DNA of 21,131 bases from Paracoccaceae bacterium (GCA_007131945.1 SLPP01000394.1:1-21131), one strand, 5' to 3'. Numbered from the stretch's first letter, positions 7,745 through 16,977 are shown. The notes: generated by a model not told the origin, from the letters alone. Made by a program: numbers and translations.

Positions 7745-8532
7745 GTCACGCGTCGCGGGCCCGGGCGGGGGCGCAGGTGCAGGGGCGCGAAGGTCTCGGA
7801 CTGGCGCAGCTCGACCTGGCCCTGCTTGGCGAGTTCGAGCGAGGCGGCGAAGGTCGAGGCGAGCGCCGAGCGCCGCCGCTTGCCGGCGCCGCGCCAGCCC
7901 GGCGGCAGGAATCCGGCCAGATCGGCCCAGCTGCCCGTGTGGCCCAGCATGTCGCGCAGCCGTTCGAGCGCCTGTTCCAGCGGATAGACATCGGAGCGGT
8001 CGAAGGCATAGGGGCGGAAATCGTCGCGCGTGCGCAGCCTTGCATAGGCCTGCAGGAGGTCGAGCAGCGTCGCGGTGTAATGCGTCCGGCGGCTCACCGA
8101 CACCGTCTCGGGCGCGCCGCGGGCGAAGAAGTCGCGCCCCAGCCGGTCACGCGCCATCAGCCGCGCCGCCGCCTCGCGCATCGCGCCCAGCCGTTCGAGC
8201 TGGAAGGCGAGATGCGCGGCCAGTTCCTCGCCCGACGGCCCCTCCTCGGTCGGATCGGGGGGAAGCAGCAGCCGGGACTTCAGATAGGCGAGCCAGGCCG
8301 CCATGACCAGGTAGTCGGCGGCAAGCTCGATGCGCAGCTTGCGCGCCGCCTCGACGAAGCGCAGGTACTGCTCGGCCAGTTGCAGGACCGAGACCCGGCG
8401 CAGATCGACCTTCTGCTGGCGCGAGAGCGTCAGCAGCAGATCGAGCGGGCCCTCGTAACCCTCGACATCGACGATCAGCGCCTCGTCCTGCAGCCGCGCG
8501 GCCACGCTGTCCGCGCTGTCCCCTGCCGTCAT
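7741..8532 (-). CDS. scpA: Segregation and condensation protein A
   Basis: A 263-residue kleisin subunit of the Smc-ScpAB condensin. The N-terminal Smc-binding part holds the hallmark EGYEGPLDLLLTLSRQQKVD (residues 24-43) followed by LRRVSVLQLAEQYLRFV; the helical YLVMAAWLAYLKSRLLLPPD (about 74-93) is also typical. The C-terminal winged helix is about residues 222-255. The charged linker in the middle (about 94-150) is the ScpB-binding region. It overlaps nagZ upstream and scpB downstream by 4 bases each, so the three reading frames are probably translated as a coupled unit. Confidence 0.93.
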   Translation of the reverse strand: MTAGDSADSVAARLQDEALIVDVEGYEGPLDLLLTLSRQQKVDLRRVSVLQLAEQYLRFVEAARKLRIELAADYLVMAAWLAYLKSRLLLPPDPTEEGPSGEELAAHLAFQLERLGAMREAAARLMARDRLGRDFFARGAPETVSVSRRTHYTATLLDLLQAYARLRTRDDFRPYAFDRSDVYPLEQALERLRDMLGHTGSWADLAGFLPPGWRGAGKRRRSALASTFAASLELAKQGQVELRQSETFAPLHLRPRPGPRRVT

Positions 8533-9521
8533 GTGCCCGCGTCCGTTCCCCCGGTGAGACCCTCAAGTTCCGCTTCGAGCGCGGCAATGTCAATCGCCCC
8601 TGGGTTGATGCGGGCGGCAAGCGCGCGCTCGGCGCGGCGGGCGGCGTCGCCGGTCAGGCGGCCGGCGGCCTCGGTCACCGCGGCCATCTCGTCGAGATCT
8701 CCCGAGCAGTGCAGGACCAGGTCGCAGCCCGCCGCGATCGCCGCCGCCGCGCGCGCGCCCATCGGTCCGCCGAGCGCGTTCATGCAGATGTCGTCGGTCA
8801 TCAGCAGCCCGTCAAAGCCGAGCGCGCCGCGCAGGTGGGCGATGACGGCGGGCGAGACGGTACCAGGCGCGCCGGGATCGAGCGCGGCATAGACGACATG
8901 CGCGGTCATGCCCAGCGGCAGGTCGGCCAGCGCCCGGACGGGGGCGAAGTCGCGGCGGTCAAGATCGGCCAGCGGCAGGTCGACGCGCGGCAGGTCGTGA
9001 TGGCTGTCGGCATTGGCCGCGCCGTGCCCGGGCAGGTGCTTGATGACCGGCAGGACGCCGCCCGCCAGCAGCCCCTCGGCCGCCGCCAGGCCGAGTTCCG
9101 TGACGCGCGCGGGATCGTCCGACCAGCAGCGGCGGGCGAGGAAGGGATGCGTCGCCGGGCCGGCGACATCGATCACCGGGGCGCAGTTGCCGTCGATGCC
9201 GACCGCGCGCAGCTCGGCCGCCATCAGCCGGTGGCGCGCGCGGGCGGCGCGCGCGCCGCCGCGATGGGCGCGGGCATCGGGCCAGTCGCGGGCCAGCGGC
9301 GGGCGCAGGCGCTGGACGCTGCCGCCCTCCTGATCGACGAAGACCGGCGCATCGCGACCCAGGCAGGCGCGCAGATCGGCAACCAGCGCGCGGGTCTGCC
9401 CGCGCGTTTCGATGTTGCGGCGAAAGAGGATGAAGCCCCAGGGCTGCGCGCGGGCGAAGAACCGTGCCTCGTCAGGGGTCAGCCGCGTTCCCGCGCAGCC
9501 CAGTATCGTCGCGCCCGTCAT
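8529..9521 (-). CDS. nagZ: Beta-N-acetylhexosaminidase (glycoside hydrolase family 3)
   Basis: A 330-residue single-domain GH3 enzyme of usual NagZ length. It removes GlcNAc from anhydro-muropeptides during peptidoglycan recycling in the cytoplasm; no signal peptide is present. Visible motifs are FVDQEGGSVQRLRPP (61-75), KHLPGHG (161-167), the catalytic DSHHDLP (His174), and the nucleophile region MTDDICMNALGG (Asp243 of TDD). The start ATG at 9521 overlaps the stop of a five-codon upstream reading frame created by a 14-bp duplication. The downstream end overlaps scpA by 4 bases. Placement between a SPOR-domain gene and scpAB is the order I recall for Rhodobacteraceae. Confidence 0.94.
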   Translation of the reverse strand: MTGATILGCAGTRLTPDEARFFARAQPWGFILFRRNIETRGQTRALVADLRACLGRDAPVFVDQEGGSVQRLRPPLARDWPDARAHRGGARAARARHRLMAAELRAVGIDGNCAPVIDVAGPATHPFLARRCWSDDPARVTELGLAAAEGLLAGGVLPVIKHLPGHGAANADSHHDLPRVDLPLADLDRRDFAPVRALADLPLGMTAHVVYAALDPGAPGTVSPAVIAHLRGALGFDGLLMTDDICMNALGGPMGARAAAAIAAGCDLVLHCSGDLDEMAAVTEAAGRLTGDAARRAERALAARINPGAIDIAALEAELEGLTGGTDAGT

Positions 9522-9544
9522 CTCCGCCCCGTCATCTCCGCCCC
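9517..9544 (-). repeat. 14-bp tandem repeat duplicating the nagZ start context
   Basis: GTCATCTCCGCCCC is repeated twice in tandem (9517-9530, 9531-9544). On the minus strand each copy gives GGGGCGGAGATGAC. The nagZ start uses one copy (ATG 9519-9521); the other gives an upstream ATG (9533-9535) opening a five-codon frame, MTGRR-stop, whose TGA overlaps the nagZ ATG as ATGA. Confidence 0.85.
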
Positions 9545-9575
9545 GTCCTCGCCGCGCCCCGCGGGCACGGCCGGT

Positions 9576-10535
9576 CTAGCGGATCAGGACCGGAATGCAA
9601 TCGGCCCCCTCGGCGACAAGGAGCGCGCAGAAGCGCCGCGCCTCGGGCTCGTCGGCGAAGCCATGCGCGCGCAGGCGGTAGATCGTCCGGCCGGCCGAAA
9701 CCGCGGGCTCGATCACCCGCGCGCGGCCGTCGAAGGCGGCGGCGAAGCGGGTGGCAAGCTCGTCCCAGGCCTCGCGCGCGCCGACCTCGTCGGGAAAGGC
9801 ACCGAGCTGCACCAGCCGCGTGCCAACCGGAAGCGTCTCGGGGTCGATCTCGGTATGCGCACCGGGGGCGAGCCGGGCGATGAGCAACTCGAGCAGCGCC
9901 TCGGCCTCGGCATCGGCGGCATCGGCGTCGTTGGCCGAATCCGACCGCGCGCGGACCATGGCGAAACGCGTCGGCCCCGCCGGCCGCGCCGCCGGGAAGG
10001 GCGAGCGGGCCAGTCCCGGCACGTCGGACGGCAGCACCGCGAGATCGGCGAGCGGCCGGGCGGGCTCGGCACCGGTCGCCGGGGGCGGGACCGGGCTACC
10101 GTCGGCCGCCGTCTCGACCGGCGCGGGGGAAGGCGGCGGCGGCTCCGAACGCGAAGGCGCGGCCGGCCGGTCCTCGTCGGACAGCGCGACGGGCGCGGGC
10201 GCCAGCGCCACGGCCTCGGCCACCGGCGGCGGGGTCTCGCCGGCGGCGACCGCGTTCACCGCGAGGCCCTGGAACGCCGCCTGCCGGCCGCCGGGATCCT
10301 CGGGCGAGACGCGCATCGGCCCGTCGAGCGCGCGCACCACCGGCACGCCGGAGATGTCGCGCACCATCAGCCGATAGCTCCAGACGGCCACGCCCGCGAG
10401 GAGCGCCACCGAAATCAGCGCCCCGGTCCAGTTCGCCACCGTCCCCAGCCGCGCCGCGATCGAAGGCGGCGCGTCGTCATGCGCCCGCTGACGCGTACCG
10501 GGGGCGGCATGCGGATATCCATGCCACTCAGTCAT
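9576..10535 (-). CDS. SPOR-domain inner-membrane protein
   Basis: A 319-residue protein with a short cytoplasmic N-terminus, one membrane helix at about residues 37-57 (TGALISVALLAGVAVWSYRL), a long low-complexity linker rich in proline, alanine and acidic residues (about 75-235), and a C-terminal SPOR domain (about 237-319, starting VGTRLVQLGAFPDEVGAREA and ending in RRFCALLVAEGADCIPVLIR). SPOR domains bind denuded glycan strands at the division septum, so the protein probably acts in the periplasm at division sites. It lies between argS and nagZ on the same strand, 86 and 54 bases away. The start at 10535 gives the membrane topology expected; a much longer open frame upstream runs into argS and is rejected. 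Confidence 0.88.
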   Translation of the reverse strand: MTEWHGYPHAAPGTRQRAHDDAPPSIAARLGTVANWTGALISVALLAGVAVWSYRLMVRDISGVPVVRALDGPMRVSPEDPGGRQAAFQGLAVNAVAAGETPPPVAEAVALAPAPVALSDEDRPAAPSRSEPPPPSPAPVETAADGSPVPPPATGAEPARPLADLAVLPSDVPGLARSPFPAARPAGPTRFAMVRARSDSANDADAADAEAEALLELLIARLAPGAHTEIDPETLPVGTRLVQLGAFPDEVGAREAWDELATRFAAAFDGRARVIEPAVSAGRTIYRLRAHGFADEPEARRFCALLVAEGADCIPVLIR

Positions 10536-10621
10536 GCTCGCCTCGTCTGTCCGCCGGGTTGTCCCGGTCGTCGTCTGATCGCGGCGGATTCTCCGCCGCG
10601 CCTGCCGGCGCTGGCCTGTTC

Positions 10622-12364
10622 TCAGCGCATTTCCTCGACAGGCTTGACCCCAAGAATACCAAGACCGGCCGAAATGACAACGGCAACCGCCCGTGCGAGC
10701 GCGATTTTCGCCGCGCCTGTGGCCGGATCGTCCTGCAGGAAGCGCAGGGTGGGGTCGTCGTTGCCCCGGTTCCAGTGGCCGTGGAGATCGGCGGCGAGTT
10801 CGGTCAGGTAGCCCGCGACCCGGTGCGGCTCGTGCGCGCGGGCGGCGATCTCGAGCTGGCGCGGCCAGTCGGCGAGCCTGCGCATGAGCGCCAGTTCCGC
10901 CGGATGGTCGAGCAGCGCGAGGTCGGCCCGCGCCAGCGCCGCGTCGCTCACCTCCTGCCCGGCCTCGGCGGCCTTGCGCAGGACCGAGGCGATGCGCGCA
11001 TGGGCATACTGCACGTACCAGACCGGGTTGTCGCGCGACTGCTCCAGCACCCTGTCGAAGTCGAAATCCAAGGGCGCGTCGTTCTTGCGGGTGAGCATCA
11101 CGAAGCGGACGACATCGGCGCCCACCTCGTCGATCAGGTCGCGCAGGGTGACGAAGGTGCCAGCGCGTTTCGACATCTTGAAGGGCTGGCCGTTCTTCCA
11201 CAGCTTGACCAGCTGCACGAGCTTGATGTCGAGCTCGACGCGCCCGTCGGACAGCGCCGCCACCGCCGCCTTCATCCGCTTGACATAGCCGCCGTGATCG
11301 GCGCCGAGGATGTCGATCAGGAGATCGAAGCCGCGCTCGATCTTGTCGAAGTGATAGGCGATGTCGGGGGCGAAATAGGTCCAGCCGCCGTCGGACTTCT
11401 TCACCGGACGGTCGACGTCGTCGCCATGCGCGGTCGAGCGGAAGAGCGTCTGGACACGCGGCTCCCAGTCCTCGGGCAGCTTGCCCTTCGGCGGCTCAAG
11501 CACACCCTCGTAGATCAGCCCGCGCTCCTGAAGCCGCGCCAGCGCCGCCTCGATCCGGCCGGTGCCGTAGAGCGACTTCTCCGAGAAATAGACGTCCATG
11601 TGCACGCCCAGCGCTGCCAGATCCTCGCGGATCATGGCCATCATCATCCCGGTCGCGACCTCGCGCACAGTGTCGAGCCATTCCGCCTCGGGCCGGTCCA
11701 GAAGCGTGTTGCCGAAGCGTTCCTTCAGCGCCTCGCCCACGGCGATCAGGTAGTCGCCCGGATAGAGCCCCTCGGCGATCTCCGGGTTGAGCCCGTGCGC
11801 CTCGCGGTAGCGCTCGTAGGCCGAGCGCGCCAGCACGTCGACCTGCGCGCCGCCGTCGTTGATGTAGTATTCGCGCGTGACGTCCCAGCCGGCGAAACCG
11901 AGCAGGCTCGAGAGCGCGTCGCCGACAACCGCGCCGCGGGCATGGGCGACATGCATCGGCCCGGTCGGATTGGCCGAGACGAATTCGACATTGACCTTCG
12001 CCCCGCCGCCGATCCGCGACCGGCCGAAATCGCGCCCCTCGGCGAGCGCGGCGCCGACCACGCCCTGCCAGACGGCGGGTGCCAGGCGCAGGTTGAGAAA
12101 ACCCGGCCCGGCGACCTCGGCCGCGGCGATGCGCGGATCGGCAGCAAGGCGCGGCGCCAGCGCCTCGGCAATCTCGCGCGGCTTCCGGCCGGCGGGCTTT
12201 GCCAGCACCATCGCGGCATTGGTTGCCATGTCGCCATGCGCGGGGTCGCGCGGCGGCTCGACGGCGACGTTCGACAGCTCCAGCCCCGCGGGCAGGAGGC
12301 CCTCGGCGGCCATCGCGCCGAGACGGTCGATCACCAGCGCGCGGATATCGGTGAAGAGGTTCAT
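10622..12364 (-). CDS. argS: Arginyl-tRNA synthetase
   Basis: A 580-residue class I tRNA synthetase that charges tRNA-Arg with arginine. Landmarks are the N-terminal Add-1 domain ([15 protein letters not shown] onwards), [13 protein letters not shown] at about 132-144 holding the HIGH-type HVAH (138-141), [11 protein letters not shown] at about 167-177, and [10 protein letters not shown] with the KMSKS-type loop at 396-400. The C-terminal anticodon-binding helical domain ends in [13 protein letters not shown], with the EEM(R) ending typical of ArgRS. The start at 12364 has GGAGG at 12370-12374, five bases upstream; an in-frame ATG at 12376 would leave almost no leader behind the predicted promoter. 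Upstream, dgt would be expected in relatives, but malate synthase G lies there. Confidence 0.96.
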   Translation of the reverse strand: MNLFTDIRALVIDRLGAMAAEGLLPAGLELSNVAVEPPRDPAHGDMATNAAMVLAKPAGRKPREIAEALAPRLAADPRIAAAEVAGPGFLNLRLAPAVWQGVVGAALAEGRDFGRSRIGGGAKVNVEFVSANPTGPMHVAHARGAVVGDALSSLLGFAGWDVTREYYINDGGAQVDVLARSAYERYREAHGLNPEIAEGLYPGDYLIAVGEALKERFGNTLLDRPEAEWLDTVREVATGMMMAMIREDLAALGVHMDVYFSEKSLYGTGRIEAALARLQERGLIYEGVLEPPKGKLPEDWEPRVQTLFRSTAHGDDVDRPVKKSDGGWTYFAPDIAYHFDKIERGFDLLIDILGADHGGYVKRMKAAVAALSDGRVELDIKLVQLVKLWKNGQPFKMSKRAGTFVTLRDLIDEVGADVVRFVMLTRKNDAPLDFDFDRVLEQSRDNPVWYVQYAHARIASVLRKAAEAGQEVSDAALARADLALLDHPAELALMRRLADWPRQLEIAARAHEPHRVAGYLTELAADLHGHWNRGNDDPTLRFLQDDPATGAAKIALARAVAVVISAGLGILGVKPVEEMR

Positions 12365-12388
12365 CGGGGCCTCCATGACTCGCGCCCT

Positions 12389-12417
12389 GCCCTATCCGCG
12401 CCCCGCGGCTGCGTCAA
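12389..12417 (-). promoter_or_regulatory. Sigma70-type promoter of argS
   Basis: On the minus strand TTGACG (12412-12417) and TAGGGC (12389-12394) are separated by 17 bases and point at argS, whose start codon is about 25 bases past the -10 box. The -35 box is strong and the -10 box moderate. The position favours the MNLFTD start over the upstream ATG. Confidence 0.5.
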
Positions 12418-12478
12418 CGCGGCACCGTCGTGGCGGCACCGCCCACGCGGCAGACAGGGGCGGCGGCACCCGAGCGGC

Positions 12479-14614
12479 TCAGGCGGCCTTGCGCTCGACC
12501 CGCCGGGCATGCAGGACCGGCTCGGTATAGCCCGAGGGCTGCTCGCGTCCCTTCAGGACCAGATCGCAGGCAGCCTTGAAGGCCGGCCCATCGAAGCCGG
12601 GCGCCATCGGGGAATAGGCGGGATCGCCCGCGTTCTGCCGGTCGACCACGGCGGCCATCTTCTTCATCGCCGCCATGACCCGGTCGGCACCGACGACGCC
12701 GTGATGCAGCCAGTTGGCCAGCGCCTGGCTGGAGATCCGGCAGGTGGCGCGGTCCTCCATCAGGCCGACATCGTTGATGTCGGGCACCTTGGAACAGCCC
12801 ACCCCTTGGTCGACCCAGCGCACGACATAGCCGAGGATGCCCTGCGCGTTGTTCTCGATCTCGCGGGTGATCTCGTCCTCGGTCCAGTTGCGGCCTTCGG
12901 CTGTGGGGATCGTCAGCAGATCGGCCAGCGTCCCGCGCGGCCCGCCGGCGGCGATCTCGGCCTGCCGGGCATGGACGTCGACCGCGTGGTAATGCGTCGC
13001 GTGCAGCGTCGCGGCGGTCGGGCTGGGCACCCAGGCGCAGCTGGCGCCGGCCTTCGGATGGGCGATCTTGGTCTCCAGCATCTCGGCCATCAGGTCGGGC
13101 ATCGCCCACATGCCCTTGCCGATCTGCGCCCGCCCGCGCAGCCCGCAGGCGAGCCCGATATCGACGTTGCGATCCTCGTAGGCCTTGATCCAGGCCGCGT
13201 TCTTCATCTCGCCCTTGGGGATCATCGGGCCGGCTTCCATCGAGGTGTGGATCTCGTCCCCGGTCCGGTCGAGGAAGCCCGTGTTGATGAACGCGACCCG
13301 GTGCCGCGCGGCGCGGATGCATTCCTTCAGGTTCGCGCTCGTGCGCCGCTCCTCGTCCATGATCCCGAGCTTGACAGTGTAGCGCGGCAGGCCGAGCGCC
13401 GCCTCGACCCGGGTGAAGATCCGGTCGGCGAAGGCGACCTCCTCGGGCCCGTGCATCTTCGGCTTGACGACGTAGACCGAGCCGGCCTGCGAATTTCGCG
13501 GATCCTCGGACTTCCTCAGATCGTGCAGGGCGCAGAGCGTCGTGACCATCGCGTCGAGGAGCCCCTCGAAGGCCTCGTTGCCGTCGCGGTCGAGGACGGC
13601 GGGATTGGTCATCAGGTGGCCGACATTGCGCACCAGCATCAGCGCCCGGCCCTTGAGCTTCAGCACGCCGCCATCGGGCGCGGTGAATGCGAGGTCGGGG
13701 TTGAGCCGCCGGGTCATGGACTTGCCGTTCTTGTCGAAACGCTCCTCCAGTGTGCCCTGCATCAGGCCCAGCCAGTTGCCCCAGGCAAGCACCTTGTCCT
13801 CGGCATCGACCGCGGCGACCGAGTCCTCGCAATCCATGATCGACGAGAGCGCCGATTCGAGCCGGATATCGGCGACATGTGCCGGGTCGGTCCTGCCGAT
13901 CGGATGCGACGCATCGATGGCGATGACGATATGCAGCCCGTGATTGCGCAGCACGATGGCGGTGGGCCGGCCGGGCTCGCCGGCGTATCCGGCGAACTGC
14001 GCGGGGTCCCTGAGCGCCGGGACAAGCGCGCCGTTCGCCACCCGGTAGGCGGTGACATCGGCATGGCCGCCATTGGCAAGCGGCACGGCACTATCGAGAA
14101 ACGCCTTCGCCCGCGCCACCACGCGCGCGCCACGCGCCGGGTCGAAGGGGCCGGGCCGCGGCGCATCGCCCAGCGCGTCGGTGCCGTAGAGCGCGTCGTA
14201 GAGCGAGCCCCAGCGGGCGTTCGCGGCGTTGAGCGCGTAGCGCGCATTCATCACCGGCACCACGAGTTGCGGCCCCGGCACCGAGGCGATCTCGGGGTCG
14301 ACATTCGCCGTCTCGATCTGGAAATCGGGCCCCTCGGGAACGAGGTAGCCGATCTCGCGCAGGAAGCTCTCGTAGGCCGCGGCGTCGTGCTTCTGGCCGC
14401 GCCGGGCGATGTGCCAGTCGTCGATCGCCTTCTGCATCTCTGCCCGCTTCTGCAGGAGCGCGCGGTTCTCGGGGCCGAGTTCGTGCACCAGCGCCGAGAG
14501 GCCGGACCAGAAGGCGTCGGCCGTGACGCCGGTGCCCGGAAGCGCCCGCTCCTCGATGAAGGCGACCATGCGCGCATCCACCCGAAGCCCGTGCCTGTCG
14601 ATCCGCTCTGCCAT
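12479..14614 (-). CDS. glcB: Malate synthase G
   Basis: A 711-residue protein, the usual length of malate synthase G, which condenses glyoxylate and acetyl-CoA to malate in the glyoxylate bypass and glycolate use. Landmarks: [20 protein letters not shown] (about 321-340, probable active-site Arg329), [20 protein letters not shown] (414-433, Mg ligand Glu421), [16 protein letters not shown] (444-459, Asp449), [20 protein letters not shown] (602-621, catalytic base Asp621) and [20 protein letters not shown]. Residue roles are assigned by analogy with the E. coli enzyme. The ATG at 14614 is preceded by GAGGAG. No isocitrate lyase or glycolate oxidase genes are in the window. It has its own leader of 92 bases after the DUF2256 gene; the ORF extension beyond 14614 has no ribosome binding site. 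Confidence 0.96.
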   Translation of the reverse strand: MAERIDRHGLRVDARMVAFIEERALPGTGVTADAFWSGLSALVHELGPENRALLQKRAEMQKAIDDWHIARRGQKHDAAAYESFLREIGYLVPEGPDFQIETANVDPEIASVPGPQLVVPVMNARYALNAANARWGSLYDALYGTDALGDAPRPGPFDPARGARVVARAKAFLDSAVPLANGGHADVTAYRVANGALVPALRDPAQFAGYAGEPGRPTAIVLRNHGLHIVIAIDASHPIGRTDPAHVADIRLESALSSIMDCEDSVAAVDAEDKVLAWGNWLGLMQGTLEERFDKNGKSMTRRLNPDLAFTAPDGGVLKLKGRALMLVRNVGHLMTNPAVLDRDGNEAFEGLLDAMVTTLCALHDLRKSEDPRNSQAGSVYVVKPKMHGPEEVAFADRIFTRVEAALGLPRYTVKLGIMDEERRTSANLKECIRAARHRVAFINTGFLDRTGDEIHTSMEAGPMIPKGEMKNAAWIKAYEDRNVDIGLACGLRGRAQIGKGMWAMPDLMAEMLETKIAHPKAGASCAWVPSPTAATLHATHYHAVDVHARQAEIAAGGPRGTLADLLTIPTAEGRNWTEDEITREIENNAQGILGYVVRWVDQGVGCSKVPDINDVGLMEDRATCRISSQALANWLHHGVVGADRVMAAMKKMAAVVDRQNAGDPAYSPMAPGFDGPAFKAACDLVLKGREQPSGYTEPVLHARRVERKAA

Positions 14615-14706
14615 GCTCTCCTCCGTCGTCGCGCGGCCCTTGCGGCCTGTATGCGGCGGCACACCTCTACGGAAGTTGGCGGGTGCAGGCAACCTCGGCC
14701 TGCGGC

Positions 14707-14886
14707 TCAGCTTTCGGCCGGGGACGAAGGTGTTTCAGACCGGCGCGCGCACCCGCGCCGGCAGCGGTCCGAGCAGTGGCGCACCGCGTCCCAGTCGCGC
14801 GCCCATTTCCGCCGCCAGGCGAAGGGCCGGCCGCAAACGACGCAGACCTTCCGCGGCAGGTCGCGCTTCCTGAGCATCCGCGCCAT
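14707..14886 (-). CDS. DUF2256 zinc-ribbon-like protein
   Basis: A 59-residue basic protein with the compact DUF2256 pattern: [20 protein letters not shown] (about 6-25), then [20 protein letters not shown]. Four cysteines in two pairs (Cys15, Cys18 and Cys38, Cys42) probably bind one zinc ion. The family is often found beside cryptochrome/photolyase genes, as here; its function is unknown. The start ATG at 14886 shares a base with the stop codon of the photolyase remnant (TGATG), so translation was probably coupled to the once-intact photolyase gene. An in-frame ATG at 14877 is a possible alternative start. The serine/proline tail after residue 46 is not part of the conserved core. Confidence 0.8.
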   Translation of the reverse strand: MARMLRKRDLPRKVCVVCGRPFAWRRKWARDWDAVRHCSDRCRRGCARRSETPSSPAES

Positions 14887-15158
14887 CAGAGGTCGAGCGC
14901 CCGCTGCGCCGGGTCCGGCCGGCGCGGGATGCGGTCGTTGGCGCCGCGGTCCCTCGCGTCCCTGCGGCCGGCATGACGACGGAGGACGCGGCCGGCCTCG
15001 GCGACGGAGTCCCGCTGGCGGGTCGCTGCGACGGGCGCGCGCCAGAGCCCGGGCTCGACGATACCGACCGGCAGGACCGCGCGCGCCGCCGCGGCGCGGG
15101 CAAGCACGGGGTAATCGGCAAGACGCGGGTCGCGCGTGAACCACAGCAGCGGGAGCAT
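14886..15158 (-). pseudogene. Photolyase/cryptochrome remnant (large internal deletion)
   Basis: The 90-codon frame begins [20 protein letters not shown], continuing to [13 protein letters not shown] around residues 30-42, which is the N-terminal antenna-domain start of DNA photolyases (about 450-500 residues). Similarity fades after about residue 60, and the frame ends in [16 protein letters not shown], possibly the original C-terminus. The whole middle, including the FAD-binding domain, is missing, so no repair or light sensing is possible. I infer an internal deletion that joined the N- and C-terminal ends in frame, leaving the downstream DUF2256 gene intact. Substitutions such as Pro at the usual Leu of the RDLRL motif suggest continued decay. 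Confidence 0.7.
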
Positions 15159-15338
15159 GGCGCAGAGCTATCGCCGCCGCGGGCCGGGTCAATGCACGGG
15201 GTCCGTCTTCAGGCAGCCGGGCTCGAAAGCTCGGCCATCCCCCTGCGCCGGCGCCGCCGCTGCCCCGCCTGCGCCCCATTCCTGCCCAACTCGCCACGGA
15301 TTCTGCGGCACAGCCACAACCAGCCGAGGGAGCCCCGC

Positions 15339-16163
15339 ATGCCGTTCCGGATCGCCGCCCTTCTGACCTGTCTTCTCGTCATCGCGCTTGCGGTGCCGGC
15401 GCAGACGCCGGGCGACAGCCCGTTGCAGCAGCTCGGCCCGGGCGCCGAGGCGCGCGACTGGCAGGCGGTGGGGCGGCTGAACATCGCCCATCAGGGCTTC
15501 TGTACCGGCACGCTGATCGCCCCCGACCGGGTATTGACCGCCGCGCACTGCCTCTTCGATTCCGAGACCGGCGCCCGGATCGACGATGCCGCGATCGAGT
15601 TCCTCGCCGGCTGGCGCATCGGCCATGCCGAGGCGATCCGCGGCATCCGCCGCGCCGCGATCGCGCCGGGCTTCCGGATGACCGACGACCGGACGCTCGA
15701 CCGGGTTGCGCGGGATCTCGCCGTGCTGCAGCTCGACCGCCCGATCCACCTCAATGGCATGCAGCCTTTCGCCGTCTCGGCGCGCACGCCGACGCGCGGC
15801 GCGGCCGTGTCCGTCGTGTCCTATGCCCGCGGGCGCGAGGGCGCGCCCTCGCTGCAGGATCGCTGCGCCGTGCTCGACCGGCTGCAGGAGGGGGTGCTGG
15901 TGATGTCCTGCGCGATCGATCTCGGTTCGTCGGGCTCGCCGGTCTTCGCGCTCGAGGGCGGCGCGCCGCGCATCGTTTCGGTGATCTCGGCGCTTGCCGA
16001 GAGCCAGGGACGCAACCTCGCGCTCGGCATGCAGCTCGACGGGCGCATCGCGGCGCTCATGGCCGAACTCGACATCCCCGACGGCCCCATCCGGCGGCTG
16101 CGCCCGAGCCCGGCGCCGGGGGAGGCGGGCGCGCGGGGAAGCGCCCGTTTCGTCCGTCCCTGA
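15339..16163 (+). CDS. Secreted trypsin-like serine protease (family S1)
   Basis: A 274-residue protein with a signal peptide (about 1-21, hydrophobic core [13 protein letters not shown], cleavage likely after VPA) and a chymotrypsin-fold domain. The catalytic triad is visible: His70 in LTAAHC, Asp126 in RDLAVLQL, Ser198 in GSSGSPVF. Two probable disulfides are Cys55-Cys71 around the histidine loop ([19 protein letters not shown]) and Cys176-Cys191 near the serine. It should act in the periplasm or outside the cell; the substrate is unknown. The ATG at 15339 has a GAGGGAG site upstream (15326-15332); the longer open frame lacks a signal peptide at its start and overlaps the photolyase remnant antisense. 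It precedes hsp20 on the same strand, but hsp20 has its own promoter. The C-terminal 25 residues are basic and disordered-looking. Confidence 0.88.
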   Translation: MPFRIAALLTCLLVIALAVPAQTPGDSPLQQLGPGAEARDWQAVGRLNIAHQGFCTGTLIAPDRVLTAAHCLFDSETGARIDDAAIEFLAGWRIGHAEAIRGIRRAAIAPGFRMTDDRTLDRVARDLAVLQLDRPIHLNGMQPFAVSARTPTRGAAVSVVSYARGREGAPSLQDRCAVLDRLQEGVLVMSCAIDLGSSGSPVFALEGGAPRIVSVISALAESQGRNLALGMQLDGRIAALMAELDIPDGPIRRLRPSPAPGEAGARGSARFVRP

Positions 16164-16175
16164 CCCCGCCAGCCT

Positions 16176-16204
16176 CTTGAAACCGAACGCAAGCTTCCCC
16201 AAAT
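16176..16204 (+). promoter_or_regulatory. Heat-shock (RpoH/sigma32-type) promoter of hsp20
   Basis: CTTGAAA (16176-16182) and CCCCAAAT (16197-16204) are separated by 14 bases, close to the classic sigma32 consensus CTTGAAA-N(13-15)-CCCCATnT. It lies 12 bases after the protease stop and about 107 bases upstream of the Hsp20 start, giving a leader of roughly 100 bases. The leader has two GC-rich stems, TGTCGG/CCGACA (16211-16216, 16232-16237) and GCCGG/CCGGC (16264-16268, 16273-16277). Confidence 0.7.
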
Positions 16205-16310
16205 CGGCGATGTCGGGCGCCCGTCCGGGGTCCGACAAGACATGATGCGTCAACCGATGCCTGGCCGGGGATCCGGCGGGCACCCAGACATCGCTCGATG
16301 GAGGATGACA

Positions 16311-16778
16311 ATGCGCAACTTTGACCCGACCCCGCTCTTCCGTGCCTCGGTCGGTTTCGACCGGATCGCGGACATGATGGACCGGATGCTGGCGGCGGAG
16401 CCCGCCCAGCCGACCTATCCGCCCTACAACATCGAGAAGACCGACGAGAATGCCTATCGCATCTCGGTCGCGGTCGCGGGCTTCACCGCCGACGAGATGA
16501 ATGTCGAGGTGAAGGACAACGCGCTGGTGATCAGCGCCCGCAAGACCGAGGAGGACGAGGGCCGCACCTATCTGCATCGCGGCATCGCCACCCGCGCCTT
16601 CGAGCGGCGCTTCCAGCTGGCCGACCATGTCAAGGTGACGGGCGCCACCCATGCCGACGGCATGCTGCATGTCGATCTGGTGCGCGAGATCCCCGAGGCG
16701 CTGAAGCCGCGCCGGATCGAGATCTCCCGCAGCGAGCCGGGCCGGCAGAGCCGCCTGGTCGAGGGTGAAGCGGCCTGA
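16311..16778 (+). CDS. Hsp20 small heat-shock protein (IbpA-like)
   Basis: A 155-residue small chaperone. The N-terminus MRNFDPTPLFRASVGFDRIA is that of the IbpA-type proteins of proteobacteria; the alpha-crystallin domain spans about residues 36-135 with YPPYNIEKTDENAYRISVAV, EVKDNALVISARK, RAFERRFQLADHVKV and the DGMLHVDLVREIPE end strand; the C-terminal extension includes the IEI motif (IXI) at 136-138 used in oligomer assembly. It binds unfolding proteins without ATP in the cytoplasm. GGAGG at 16300-16304 sits six bases before the ATG at 16311, favouring this start over the in-frame ATG at 16305. It is preceded by a sigma32-type promoter and followed by a strong terminator, so it is a monocistronic heat-shock unit. 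Confidence 0.95.
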   Translation: MRNFDPTPLFRASVGFDRIADMMDRMLAAEPAQPTYPPYNIEKTDENAYRISVAVAGFTADEMNVEVKDNALVISARKTEEDEGRTYLHRGIATRAFERRFQLADHVKVTGATHADGMLHVDLVREIPEALKPRRIEISRSEPGRQSRLVEGEAA

Positions 16779-16800
16779 TCGGCGGTCGATCGACCTGTCG

Positions 16801-16827
16801 GGGCGCATCCGCCGGATGCGCCCTTTT
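16801..16827 (+). terminator. Intrinsic terminator of hsp20
   Basis: A perfect 10-bp stem, GGGCGCATCC (16801-16810) against GGATGCGCCC (16814-16823), with a 3-base loop is followed by TTTT (16824-16827), 22 bases after the Hsp20 stop. Confidence 0.9.
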
Positions 16828-16977
16828 CGCTGCGCGAAGGCGGCTGCTCAAGCTTGAACAATCGCGCAGGTCATTGAATAAATTAGGTTATGCCAGCGGC
16901 GTGAGGCTTTGACTCGGCGGGCGATTCCCATTTCGGCGAGCGTGTGATTCATTCTCTGCGAGGCAGGGAGGATCACC

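Noticed and set aside
8709..10811. A 700-codon plus-strand open frame
   Set aside because: Antisense shadow of nagZ and the SPOR gene; no recognisable domain and an Arg/Gly-rich composition.
10559..15139. A 1526-codon open frame on the plus strand
   Set aside because: It lies antisense to argS, glcB and neighbours, all of which have clear family motifs. It is low-complexity (rich in Arg, Gly, His, Asp) as expected from the complement of GC-rich codons.
16285..16304. ROSE or fourU RNA thermometer at the hsp20 ribosome binding site
   Set aside because: The small CATC/GATG stem lies beside, not over, the GGAGG and no U-rich anti-Shine-Dalgarno was seen; the leader is kept only as a point to test.
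15189..16808. A 539-codon minus-strand open frame
   Set aside because: Antisense to the serine protease and hsp20, both of which have intact catalytic or family motifs; it also runs across the heat-shock promoter.
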